Origin: Myoxocephalus aenaeus
Lineage: Eukaryota; Chordata; Actinopteri; Perciformes; Cottidae
DNA length: 64,000 nucleotides
Assembly (NCBI GenBank): GCA_038501785.1
Contig: JBAMJR010000013.1
Location: 3,154,001-3,218,000 of the forward strand
Direction of reading: 5' to 3'
The notes beneath the pieces are model-generated. The model saw only the letters and a program-made list of their open reading frames with translations. It was not told the DNA's origin and ran no database searches. Of the stretch, positions 23,236-33,900 are shown piece by piece (the stretch's first letter is position 1; every line of letters begins with the position of its first letter). A program made the position numbers and the translations under genes.

Positions 23236-23377
23236 CATTACATCAGTGATGCGTACGATATGAAGAAACAGTCATGGCTGACCTTCAATGACATGGACGT
23301 GTCGTACACAGAGGAGGCCGCTGTACAGCGAGACCGGGGCCGCAAGTGGCTACATATTTTATTACATGGATAAGTGA
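23236..23377 (+). pseudogene. USP37-like deubiquitinase, His-box (C-terminal) exon
   Basis: The frame reads HYISDAYDMKKQSWLTFNDM, then SYTEEAAVQRD. After a one-base frameshift near 23340 it continues SGYIFYYMDK to a stop. This is the C-terminal catalytic His box (GHYISDVYD type) and last strand of the USP37/USP26/USP29 family of ubiquitin-specific proteases. The His is retained. The exon's first bases are separated from it by the solo LTR at 22969-23234, and the frameshift adds further damage. The Cys box is not present nearby. Confidence 0.75.
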
Positions 23378-23418
23378 GCCCATACGCTCGATCCTTAATT
23401 AACCGCCTCGATCTGTTC

Positions 23419-23951
23419 AGGTCTACAACTGCGACGAGACGGAGTTTCAGCTGGACTCCTCAAGGAGAAAGGTTATCATGCCCCGGGGGACCAAACATGC
23501 TTACAGGCAGGCCTAGGGAACCAGGGACCACATCACCGTCCTGGCCTGCCTGAACGCGGCTGGGAAGGATATGCCCCCTTTCATCATTTACAAGGATATC
23601 CAGGGGGCCCCTATAACAAAGAAGGAGTTCCCGATGCCCTCTACGGGAAGTCGCCAGCAGGGTACATTGACAGTGAGCTGTTTAGGAAGTGGTTCGTCGG
23701 GCACTTCCTGATGTTCGCCGCGCAACACACAATAATGCACGAGTTCCTGAGCCAGTGTTTGGACCAGTTGAAGGACGATGTAGAGAGACTGAAAGCTCCA
23801 TCGTCCGCAGAGCCTGCTGAAGAGGCGGACACCTCCCGAATCTATCTATATACAATCACCGCCATCAGGCAGCCCCCAAGACCGGGCTAGGCCAGACGTT
23901 GTGGATCAATTTCCGGGAGCGGCACCACCACCGCCTGACTGCCCGGACCCT
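23419..23951 (+). pseudogene. Pogo/Tigger-like transposase fragment, copy 3
   Basis: This repeats the NCDET block of copy 1 (23419-23514). It then carries sequence not seen in the other copies: DHITVLACLNAAGKDMPPFI and, in another frame, GKSPAGYIDSELFRKWFVGH with FL following. These are the central and third-carboxylate regions of a pogo-like DDE transposase. A stop at the end of the first block and frameshifts near 23560-23640 disrupt it. The tail (23739-23951) repeats 22437-22605 plus the RERHHHR block, and then runs directly into a USP37-like exon. Confidence 0.7.
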
Positions 23952-24561
23952 GCTGGACCCTGCTGGACACCACCTTTTTCAGGGTAAGAATTTCTACTCT
24001 TTCTATAAACATATATAAAACATTCCTCTTTGTTCTCCTTGCAAGATTGTTACATAAATGTAGTAAGCAACAGGCCTCAACTAGATGTATAACAATTAAA
24101 TGCGTCATGATAGAAATTACTTTTCTACCTTTTGCAGATGGAGGAAATTGAGTATTCGTGCGAAAAGTGCATCGGGAAATCCATGACAATGAAACATAAA
24201 TTCAGCAAACTGCCCAGGTATTTACACACGGGCTATTGGGAGTGCAATGCAAATTCACAATGCAAAGATGTTACGTTCCTGTAAGCATCCATTGATCACT
24301 AGTAGAATAAAAGAAGCACTTGACAAACAAATTATGTTCTGATTTGTGATGGATTTGTTCTCCTCGCAGGGTTCTTATCCTCAACCTAAAACGGTACAGC
24401 TTTCAGCCTCAGCTGTCTAGGAACAGCAGGCTGGGCCAGCAGCTGGTGATTCCCCAATACCTGACCCTACTGTCCCACTGTGCTGAATCCACACTCTCGG
24501 CTACACCCCTCCTGGAGGATGAGCCAGATCTGCTGGAAACAAGACAGCAAACAGCCTTCAG
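23952..24561 (+). pseudogene. USP37-like deubiquitinase, central exons
   Basis: Three exons with consistent splice sites were read. The first ends LLDTTFFR at 23983 (agg|gtaaga). The second, 24138-24217, reads MEEIEYSCEKCIGKSMTMKH then KFSKLP (tttgcag acceptor, ccag|gtattt donor). The third, 24370-24561, reads VLILNLKRYSFQPQLSRNSR, then GQQLVIPQYLTLLSHC. The CEKC zinc-binding pair and LKRYSF strand are typical of USP26/29/37. These regions normally precede the His box, yet here they follow it (23236-23377). The upstream join to transposase sequence carries a 10-bp tandem duplication (ggaccctgct). Likely part of a broken second copy. Confidence 0.7.
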
Positions 24562-24739
24562 GTGTCCAACGTCCTTTTGGTTAAGACATTCGGGAAATGG
24601 GGTTGAAACCGGGGCAGTCCTGTTTTATTTTGTCTTTTAAAATTAAACCCAGTATATTAGAGGGGTAGCATGAATGTCGCATAGTAAAATGTATTACAAT
24701 AACTAGTGGGGAGAGCTCCCCAAGTTATGAAAATATAAT

Positions 24740-25640
24740 TTTCATATCACTAGCTTGATGCCACACATGATTAACCATGATAACCTCGGCTCAGCTTGGT
24801 CCAGCATGAAAACTATAGCAGGCCTTGGGAATCCAAAGAACAGTCATGTCACTCTGGATGGCTTCAATTCAGATTCTGAGTTTGCCAATGCCCTAAATTG
24901 TTTTTATATTCGTTTTGACACCTTTGATTTTAGCCATGAAATTCAGGAATTGAATCACAAACTGGAAGATAATCAGCACTTTGACATGGACCAAAAGGAT
25001 GTGGAAAAGCCCTTCTGTTCTATAAAAATACATAAGAGTCATGGACCTGACAACATCTGTGGTCGTTTACTTAAAACGTGTGCAAAATAACTGAGTCGTG
25101 TAATCCACAACATTTTTAATACATCCTTACAGGCACAGCATGTACCCAAGGTCTGAAAGGATGCTGTGGTAGTCTCTGTTCCCAAATCCAGTTGCCCCAA
25201 ATTCCTAAATGATTTTAATTTTGAATGAAAACCTTTGAAAAACTGAGCAAGCACTTGATCCACTGCAGTTTGCTTATAGGCCACACCGAGGAGTAGAAGA
25301 TGCCGCAGTCACTTTGTTTAATTTAATTTTTAAACATCTGGAGGGAAACTTATTTTATCGTGCTTTTATTGAATCGTTTTCTTTGGTGTCATGGTTTGGT
25401 AACCTGTCCTTAAAAAACAGAAACTCTGTGCATCAGATTGTGAAATGAATAACTGGCTCCATTTTAAAGGAAGACTCTCACCCTTTGCACAGGGAATTTC
25501 AGCTTCTCCCCTCTAGACGGAGGTATTTAGTACCACGGTGCAAAACAAAGCTGCATAAAAACAGCTTTGTTCCAGCAGCCATCACGCAGGTGAACAAATT
25601 ATAATTATAGCAGCACTGATCTGGAGCTTTGAGTACTTTT
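24740..25640 (+). pseudogene. Rex1/Babar-like LINE, internally deleted
   Basis: The open frame 24755-25090 contains LGSAWSSMKTIAGL, ANALNCFYIRFD and HGPDNICGRLLKTCA, the segment before the reverse transcriptase palm in Rex1-type fish LINEs. Degraded continuation (IHNIFNTSLQAQHVPKV, VVVSVPKS) follows. At about 25370 the sequence jumps to the C-terminal SLVSWFGNLSLKNR and LLPSRRRYLVPRCKTK blocks. The intervening catalytic palm with the xADD motif is missing, so the copy is dead. Confidence 0.75.
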
Positions 25641-26490
25641 ATCATGTTTGTTGTAATGTATGTAGAGACGGATGCCTCGTTTTCTACTGTTTTCTACTTC
25701 AAACCAAGTCTACCTACGGGTACTAATAAAGTAACCAAACCAAAATTAGCGCACCTTTATGGAAAGCTTACGACCCACGGAATCCGCCAATTGCGCCAAA
25801 AATCACTGTCAGACCTCAACAAGATATCAACCACATTCCAGCCAAAAAACTGAAATATGACTTACTAATAGATTAAACAATATTCCACACAGCATTGCTT
25901 GGTATGTATTGGTGCATCTACCAGACGAGTCCATGGTCCAGGAAAAAAGTTAGAGCATGTTTGCTTTCAGGGACCTAAACCTACGGCACACGAAATGTGT
26001 ACTAAATGAATAACTAGAAATATTGAACTTCACTTAATCAAAGTCAAACTTTGCAGAGATACTGTTAACACATAGTGCTATTTTATAGTAGGAAAAAAAA
26101 AAAAAATATGATATGCATAATTAAAAAGAGAAAATACATTCTGGAAGTTTTAATTTTTTCTGACATTTTTTTCTTTCCTGTGTTCTATCATCAACCAATA
26201 CACCAGTAACACATATACTGCTATATAAACCTCTTAACTAGTCTCACAAGTGTTTTCTGTATATTATACCTTTTGATATTATTCAAATATCCCTTGTGGT
26301 TGAGGAGATATTCTGTATTTAGTATGGGTACGCAAAACCATTCAGAATTTTTTTGAAAAATGGCCTTTACTTTGAAAGTTGTACAACCTCCTTGCTTTCT
26401 AATGTTTGTCAAACCTCAATGTGCAAGTATGATTTTTTCCTTTATAAAAAGCCAACATGGTTCTAGTAACGTCATCACCCTGAATGGCAG
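25641..26490. other. Non-coding AT-rich stretch, no gene seen
   Basis: No transposon or exon was recognised. There is an A-run at about 26091-26106, and the sequence has many stops in all frames. Confidence 0.5.
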
Positions 26491-26499
26491 CCTAAAGCG

Positions 26500-27335
26500 A
26501 TAGCTTCTCCGGGAAAATAACAACTACGCCCTGATAAATAATCAAATATTAAATTTCTCGAGAACAAGCCGGTGAGTAAACGGGGCAACAATGGGAAAAA
26601 AGGACACACACAAAAGAAGCACAATTAGAGAGCCTGTAAATGAAGAGAACTCAAAGAACAGCTCTCCGGCAAAGGTACAAGATGGCAGAGCTAATGCTAA
26701 CTCTCAGCCAGACGACACGGCAAGTTTAATGAAAGTTCGAGAAGAAATACGGGACTTTCGCAAAGACACAAAAACTCAGCTAAATGAAATATCTTCCGAG
26801 CTGACCAACGTTAACCCAAAAATAGCAGAGGCAGAGACACGAATCGGAGGTGTGGAAGATCGAGTTCAAAACTTGGAACAGGTGCTCGGCAAGATGATAA
26901 AAGTGATGGATCAAACGGAAAACAAATGACTCGACCAAGAAGGGAGATCACATCGGGAGAATTTAAGGATATATAATATTCCCGAAGGAGCGGAGGGGTC
27001 ATCTATGATTGAGTTTGTGGAAAAGTTAATGCGGGACTCGCTGGAGATCCCCTCAACTACGGACCTCGGTATTGAGAGGTTGCACCGGGTGCTCACCCCC
27101 AGACCTACCGGCGAAAGAGAAAACAAGCCACGGTCAATAATAATCAGATTCCACTGATACAAAACAAAAGAAGAGACTTCGACCAAGATCATCCCCCAAC
27201 GGTCCTGCAGAATCTTAAGAAATACATCGAAGCGAAGCGAGTGTTGAAGCAGAAACAGATCCGATTCCAGACCCCGTACCCTGCTAAACTGCGAGTGTTT
27301 TACGAAGACGGGATTGCGTCTGTCAGTGGCGGCCG
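26500..27335 (+). pseudogene. L1/Tx1-type LINE 5' region with ORF1
   Basis: An open frame begins at 26591 (MGKKDTHKRSTIREP) with a basic, low-complexity head and then a heptad-rich coiled coil (AETRIGGVEDRVQNLEQVLG), stopping at TGA 26927-26929. The same frame beyond the stop reads NLRIYNIPEGAEGSS, IERLHRVLTPRP and later LKQKQIRFQTPYPAKLRVFY. These are the RRM and C-terminal domains of LINE-1 ORF1 RNA-binding protein, which coats LINE RNA. Stops at about 26927 and 27157 and a frameshift in the 27130-27180 region inactivate it. ORF2 is absent: the element is cut at about 27335 by another repeat. Confidence 0.8.
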
Positions 27336-27740
27336 GCCAATAGAGGGCCGCGGGGCCTGGCCCCACCCACCTTGAGCCACCCAAAAAAAAAACATTATTT
27401 ATAATTTTATTAATTATAAAAAAAATAATAAATTATAAAAATTGTCAATATTTGTGTTTTTGAGCTATGGAATTTACCCACTAATATTTGTAAAATAGGA
27501 TATCTGCTCAAAATATCTGCTTTTCCTGCTCGTCCTCTCTGCTCTGAGCTGCTTATGCACTTCTCTGCTGCTCTCTAATGCTCGTGCACATGCTGGGGCC
27601 CCGAAGCATTTGGCCCAAGAAAGCCGGGTCTAATACGCAGTTTAGCCAATCACTGATTAAAGATATAAATGATGGACATATTATTTATCCAATCCGCGCC
27701 TTAAGAAGGACTTCTGGGGCCAGGCCCCGGGTGCGTTCAC
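27335..27740. repeat. Repeat with inverted 'ggggcctggcccc' ends
   Basis: 'cggggcctggcccca' at about 27350-27365 is inverted as 'tggggccaggccccg' at about 27716-27731. The start 'cagtggcggccggccaatag' has the look of a hAT-type terminus and interrupts the L1 fragment. Between are an A-run and AT-rich sequence. No transposase was seen and outer boundaries are uncertain. Confidence 0.45.
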
Positions 27741-28825
27741 AGCTAGTCTCGTTCTCAGCTCGCGTGTTCTCGTTCTCTTCGCTTGTATTCTCATCTGCCC
27801 GTCTCTCAGTGCCATTTTAACGTCATGACAATGAAACATCCCAACACGAGCGCTAAGAAGACTCAAGTTGAAGAATAAATCCATCAGTAACAGAAGAACC
27901 GAGGTGTCGTGTATTTCTTGGAGGGAGTGATAAGTTGCTCACGTCCAACAGTCTGTAAAAGCCTACATGGGCCTAGTCATCAAAGTGAATGATTACGATA
28001 GAAAACATCACAATGATATTTGTTTAAATATTTTAAAAGGAAAAAGATCAGATTTCTATAAAAATGCGGGTAGTTAATAACATGCTTATTCAGGTGTCCA
28101 CCAAGTCAATTTCTAGAAGCGGCCTAGTTGTTTTTGAATATGGCAAGTTGGCAACTATTCAATAACATAGTCGACTGTTTTCTGAAAAGGGAAGACAAGC
28201 TGGTGACTGACCGTCTGATACATTTGGATGATGTAGTTATAATTTACCATCATCTAAAGTTATTTGTAAGATTTTACATTGTATTTTTGACATACTTGAC
28301 TTGGACATAAGCATGTGTTCAATCAGAATCACTTTCATCAAAATATCTTTATTTTATTTATCGACGTCGCTTCTCTCCGTGAAAATGAGTTTTCTTTTCC
28401 GGTATCGACTATGCAATAAATAACCACTAGTTCTGCTTTATGCCCTTGTGTTTGGGTTCATAACACCATCCGTAGCCGCACACAGCTCGGTGAATTTCAC
28501 CGACTCCTCCAGGAGCTGCGTTTTGGCTTATCTCAATAAAACGTATACCGTTTCTGCCATCCATCATGGAAATAACTACTAGTTCTGCTTTATACTTGTT
28601 GTGTAAACTCCACATACGTCGGAACATCAAACTCCATGGTGTCTGGGTTCATAATATTATCCGTAGTCCCACAACAGCGTCTGAATGACGGCCGCTACCA
28701 GCGCTACTTCAGGCAGACCAACAGCAGTTTGATTCAGCGATGGCAAGACGACGGTGGTGACGGGCGGAGCTTCTCAACGCTGATTGGCGTCATAGTTAAA
28801 AAAAATTAAGGCAATCGATTGCCAC
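27741..28825. other. No gene recognised; diverged local duplication
   Basis: Two diverged copies of a ~150-bp unit are visible: 'ctagttctgctttat' at about 28426 and 28577, and 'gggttcataacaccatccgtag' at about 28454 matching 'gggttcataatattatccgtag' at about 28645. The remainder is unassigned, and the context suggests more transposon debris. A 60-codon frame at 28128-28310 has no recognisable motif. Confidence 0.45.
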
Positions 28826-28828
28826 AAA

Positions 28829-29580
28829 GTTGACCCAGAGTCTCGGGATCGCCTCTCTGCTGTTCGTGGACGATGTGGTCCTGTTTGCCTCCTCGGACGG
28901 TGACCTCCAGCATTCACTGGGATGTTTTGCAGCCGAGTGAAGCGGCAGGGATGAGAGTTAGCACCTCCAAATCCGAGGCCATGGTACTCTGCCGGAAACC
29001 GGTGGATTGCTCCCTCCAGGTGGGGACAAACTGCCTACCACAAGCGAAGGAGTTCAAGTACCTCGGGGTCTTGTTCACGAGTGAGGGTAAGGTGGAGCGT
29101 GAGATCGACAGGCAGATCGGTGCGGCTGCAGCAGTAAAACAGGCGCTGTACCGGTCCGTCTTGGTGAAGAGGGAGCTGTGCCGGAATGTTCCAACCCTCA
29201 CCTATGATCACGAACTCTAGGTCGTGACCGAAAGAACGAGGTCTCGGATACAAGCGGCCGAAATGAGCTTCCTCCGTTGAGCTGCTCCTTCATGTCGAAA
29301 GGAGTCAGCTGAGGTGGTTCGGGCTTCTAATCAGGATGCCTCCTGGACGCCTCCCTTTAGAGGTTTTCCACGCATGTCCAACTGGTAGGAGACCCCGGGG
29401 AAGACCGAGGACACGCTGGAGGGATTATTTCTCCCGGCTGGCCTTGGAACGCCTCAGGATCCCCCAGAATGAGCTGGAAAGTGTTGCGGGTGAGAGGGAA
29501 GCCTGGGTCGGCCTGCTGAACCTGCTGCCACCGCGACCCGACCCCGGATAAGCGGCTGATAATGGATGGATGGATGGAGA
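28829..29580 (+). pseudogene. Non-LTR retrotransposon RT C-terminal part with (ATGG)n tail
   Basis: The translated sequence starts LGIASLLFVDDVVLFASSDG. FVDD is the catalytic x-x-D-D motif of the reverse transcriptase palm. It continues GMRVSTSKSEAMVLCRK, FKYLGVLFTSEGK and, after stops near 29220-29280, QLRWFGLLIRMPPGRLPLEV and GRRPRGRPRTRWRDYFSRLA, ending PPRPDPG with a stop and (ATGG)n. This is a frequent fish LINE of the I/Nimb or RTE-like type; clade assignment is uncertain. Truncated 5' of the palm and interrupted, hence dead. Confidence 0.8.
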
Positions 29581-29584
29581 ACAA

Positions 29585-30745
29585 AAAATATACTTAAAAA
29601 TATACTTAAACAAATTGTGGCGCTTAAATAAACAGAGGCTGACCATGGCATCACTTTCAATGACGACAGAGATTCTCACAGGGTGGTAGTGAACTGGACT
29701 TGGCAACACCATCAAGCTTTGGCTCATCAGACTCGTCCTGAATGAATGAAAATGAGATACCAATCACAAACTAACACATGGAACAGAGCAGATGACATAT
29801 AATTCATCTTTCTTTAACCAAGTCCCATTGAAAACCAATACCTCTTTTACAAGGGAGACCTGGGTCTCATTGTAAGAGGTGAAAAACATAAGATCCATAT
29901 TCTGCACACACGAATCAACCAATTACCAGAGAATCTAAGTGGTGTGAGATAGACTGAAACCAAGCTAAAGGACATTTACAGGAAAATGTTTTACTGAACA
30001 TTTTATCCCTTGCCAATACAGTTCCTTTGTAGTGAGGAGAAAGAACCCAGACCATACACGAAAACTGTAGACTAAACAAAGGTAAGTCCTAAAATATATT
30101 AGTATTTTTATGAACTGTTTACATAATACACAGTAGAATCTGTTAGTGACTTAAGGAGACTGTGCAGGTTCTGAAAAATCCTGAAACGTCCTCGCACAGA
30201 TACACAGGAAGGGCGTGGAGAACAGTAGTGCGCTTGGTGTGGATGTCATGAATTTCCTATTCAGATACAAACAGAATTGTACATACTGAAGAGTTTACTG
30301 AACAAAGCTGATTTTAAACAGTCCAATCAGAACATATGTCCACAAATAACCTGTTGACAGTTGTCAATAAATAATTTGTTGGTGGCATATCTGAACATTT
30401 CATTTATGCAATAACACCACTGTAAATTACTAGCTATTTAGGATTTACCATGCAGGGTCTAACAATAACATGTTTTATTTGCCATGGTATACATGTCTTG
30501 AATAACTTACTTAGCTTGACAAAAGCTGTTGTCTGAAGTTTGGTTGAGTTAGCTCAGAACAATAGTGTAGCCTAATCTTTATCTGCAACTGTGCAGAAAT
30601 TTCAGGTTTACACAAAAATGAATAAACAGAATGACGTGCAAAAAAACTAAAGAAATGCCACAGAGATGCAAGTGACGGCAAGCTTGATGCAGAAACACCG
30701 GACGCTACTCCTGGACCAGCCGAGAAGCATGGGAGGCCAGTATTT
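29585..30745. other. No gene recognised; one imperfect hairpin
   Basis: At about 29840-29880 'cctcttttacaagggagacc' pairs imperfectly with 'gggtctcattgtaagagg', a fold-back of the sort found in small fish DNA elements. No coding exon is supported in the rest. Confidence 0.4.
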
Positions 30746-30749
30746 GACT

Positions 30750-30965
30750 TAACTAGCTTGTTTGACTGAAAAGAAGACTGTGGTTTCAAGTCCGAGATGC
30801 ACCGTTAAGTAACGTTAGCTAACGTACGTTTGTTAGTCGCCTTTTCCTCAGTCAAACAAGCTAGTTTAGTGGAATACTGAACTAGCTCGGACCAGCCGAG
30901 GACTGCTAAAGTACGTTAGCTCACATTACTTAACGGTGCATATCTGATGCACCATCTCTGATGCA
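30750..30965. repeat. Interleaved inverted repeats
   Basis: 'aactagcttgtttgactga' at about 30753 is inverted as 'cctcagtcaaacaagctagt' at about 30847. 'gatgcaccgttaagtaacgt' at about 30797 is inverted, imperfectly, as 'acgttagctcacattactta' plus 'acggtgca' at about 30913-30941. The nested order suggests a decayed fold-back element. Confidence 0.45.
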
Positions 30966-33900
30966 ACTGTTAGCTGGCTAATGTTAGCCAACGATAACTT
31001 TAGCCACCACTTGCATCTCCGAGTTCAAACCAGCCACCGCTGAAGTAGAGAGACAGAGACAAAGACTGATGTCTCAGCGAGTGGAGCAGATGTAGTAACG
31101 TCGCTCGCGAGGCAAAGTCTGAAAAATGATTTAAATAAAATTATTGTTTTACTTTTTCGAGGTTTGGCAACTGGCTGATTGTAACATAATTTAACTTCAC
31201 TGGCCCATTGTAACTTTTTAATGGCTCTTGATGTTGGTCCCTGCGATGGCATAATAGCTCATACATTACATATCAACTTATATATACACATCTGAGCCCA
31301 CGATGACACCCAAGCCTGGTCCGAAAAGGGTACAGGAGGACGGGAGGACGGGAGGAAAGTCAACTTCGCCCGCCAAATAATGCACTTTGATAATGGTCAC
31401 AAAAACATGATGACTACTTCCTTAATCAAGTTGACTTACACTACTAATTCAGTTGAATGTGAATTTTCAGTTTAACGTTTTATTTGTCATTGAGATGTTG
31501 CTATCTAGTAATTTTGTGTTATCATGACAACTTCAATAATCTTTTGTTATACTGACGTAATAATAGAATAGAATAATATCCTAAAATAACAAACAAGTAA
31601 AAGCACATTTTACAGTGTGCTCACTACTCAGAATTTAAAACGAGCGTCCCTCGAAACTACAGAGAACATGGACTTGCAGTGTCGGAACTCAGTTTGAGCT
31701 TTATTCAACCCAGCGGTATCATAAATCACCGTGTAGATCAGTTTCCCCAGAGTATACCCAATATAATAACATTAAGCCCCAGTTCATTCCTTTCCACATT
31801 ATTAAAACAGAGTAATTCAAACTCTGTCTGTCCAGGAATTGAGGCATTATTCGCAATATTAAGTTACTCCTCCTGTGTTTAATTTCACAATTAGTCTTCT
31901 TCAAACACTGTTTCTGTTTCTTTCATTATCTAGTTATAGCCGCGTTGACATCAGAGCCCACTCGTCCAGAGAGACTAAAGATGCAGAAAGATCTACGATA
32001 GCACTGAATGCACACACACACACGCGCACACATCCAAGCACACAAAGTAGCATCAGAATAGAGATGTCCATCAGGGCATTCTTTGTGTCTCCTCAGTGTA
32101 TTAGTGCGATATTGGCTATTTCCTGTTGTGGTGGCAAGTCATTTTACAGGCGGGCAGAGACACAGATGGCTCGGTCACCTCTTGGTGATGGTCTGTGACT
32201 GGCCTGATTGCTGTGTGGTCTCTGTTTGTTTGTCTGCCTCTTGCTATTCCACTGCAAAAGTCCCTCGTTCACCCTCGATCAGTCTCCTTCCTCCGTGTCC
32301 TGGCTCCCACTCGTCCCTGTTGCTCTATCTCTTGGCGCGTGAACGGGTTAAAAAGGATGTGAAATATTTTCATGGCTATCTCACGTGGGGAATGTCGGGT
32401 CAACGGCGAGAGCGAGTGTGCCAAGCAGGAAGTCGAGGGAATAAGCCTTGCCCCGTTTTCAAGGTTCAAGGAAATGCAATTGTTCATAGATGAAAATGAG
32501 CTGTCGGTCACGAAGGTTGAAATAACAATTTTAAGAAGCCTGTTGGTTATCTGAGAGAAGGAATGAGACCCAGGAAACAATTCATATTCTGTAATCAAAC
32601 ATATTTAGAGACAGACTTAAAGTACTAATGAGAGGAAGATAAAAGTCACCTTTTATGTTATTCCTCAGAGAGATTTTCAGCACATTTCTACAGCTGGTCC
32701 CCGTTGGAAAGTTCATCCTGGTAAAGTAAATACAATGAATCTGTGCTCACGAGGTCACTGGTGAGCGAACTCATGTTCATGTTGGGGAACCACACCTCGT
32801 ACATGTCTGTGCTTCGGCATATCCTCTTCCACTGAACAGTGGTGAGTGATTCACAGCTGCTTCCAACATAATACCAGTAGTTACAAAGGAAAGCTTAATT
32901 ATGACTTGATCTCCTCTGATGGAAGTACCACAGACTTTCAATCATAGTGATTATGTGCTAGCACGAATGCGTACTCATTAACCTATGTGTATGCACACGC
33001 AAAGAGACGGACACTGAAGCCATGAAATGGCACATTACATCTTGGTTTCAGCTTTTTCTCAACAGTAATAAATAATGCTAACCATGCTAACCACTGAGCC
33101 ACAGTTGCCCTATCTTCAGCTCTTATTTTGTGTTTTACAGCACAGAACTTTATTGCTTTGATTCAATATTGCCGCTTTCAACAGTTTCATTTCCTGAAGA
33201 CAGACACATTTAGCATCCAGGTAGGGAACCCAGCGGTGCATTTAACAGCTAAAGGGCCAGATATTTCTCTGAGGAAGTCACAACAGAATGAAAACAAAGA
33301 GAGAGTATTGGGTTTATATTTGACAGGAAGTCAGAAAGACGCGTCAGAATGAACGCTAATGCTCCTCTGGGTCTGACGGATGTTTAAATAGGAAACTGTT
33401 TGCCAACACATTCCCCTTGTTGCAGTGCCCCAATTGGCTTAATTCAGATTAAAATATATAAATATTTCTCGCTTTTCATATGTAGAGGCATTTGCTTAGG
33501 TTACCTTCTGAACAAGAGACGTCGTATGAAATGTGAGAGACACCATTCGTGGTGGGCGGCAGGTGAATAAATCAAACAAATACGGGACTTGCAACCAAGA
33601 GACCAATGTCCCTAAGTTTTCTTTTAAAGATACATTAGTGATGTGTTTTCCTGTTACTTTGTTCAGATAGGTATTTTACATACTTATTTTAAACACATTG
33701 ATGCTTTTACTAAACCTTACTAAGTGGATTTGTTGCCAATATAAAACTGTGACGGGAACAAAAAACGAAAAGACATTCGGAAAGCGATAATGGCGGAAAT
33801 GTCGTGGTATTTATACGCCTACCCGTGAGATTGAGTTGTCAAATACAGTTACAAACCTCTGAATCATTATTGCGAATGTGCGATTGGTTCACCAAAATAA

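Noticed and set aside
26221..26412. 63-codon minus-strand frame next to LINE debris
   Set aside because: No similarity to any LINE, Tc1 or hAT protein segment was recognised; AT-rich chance frame.
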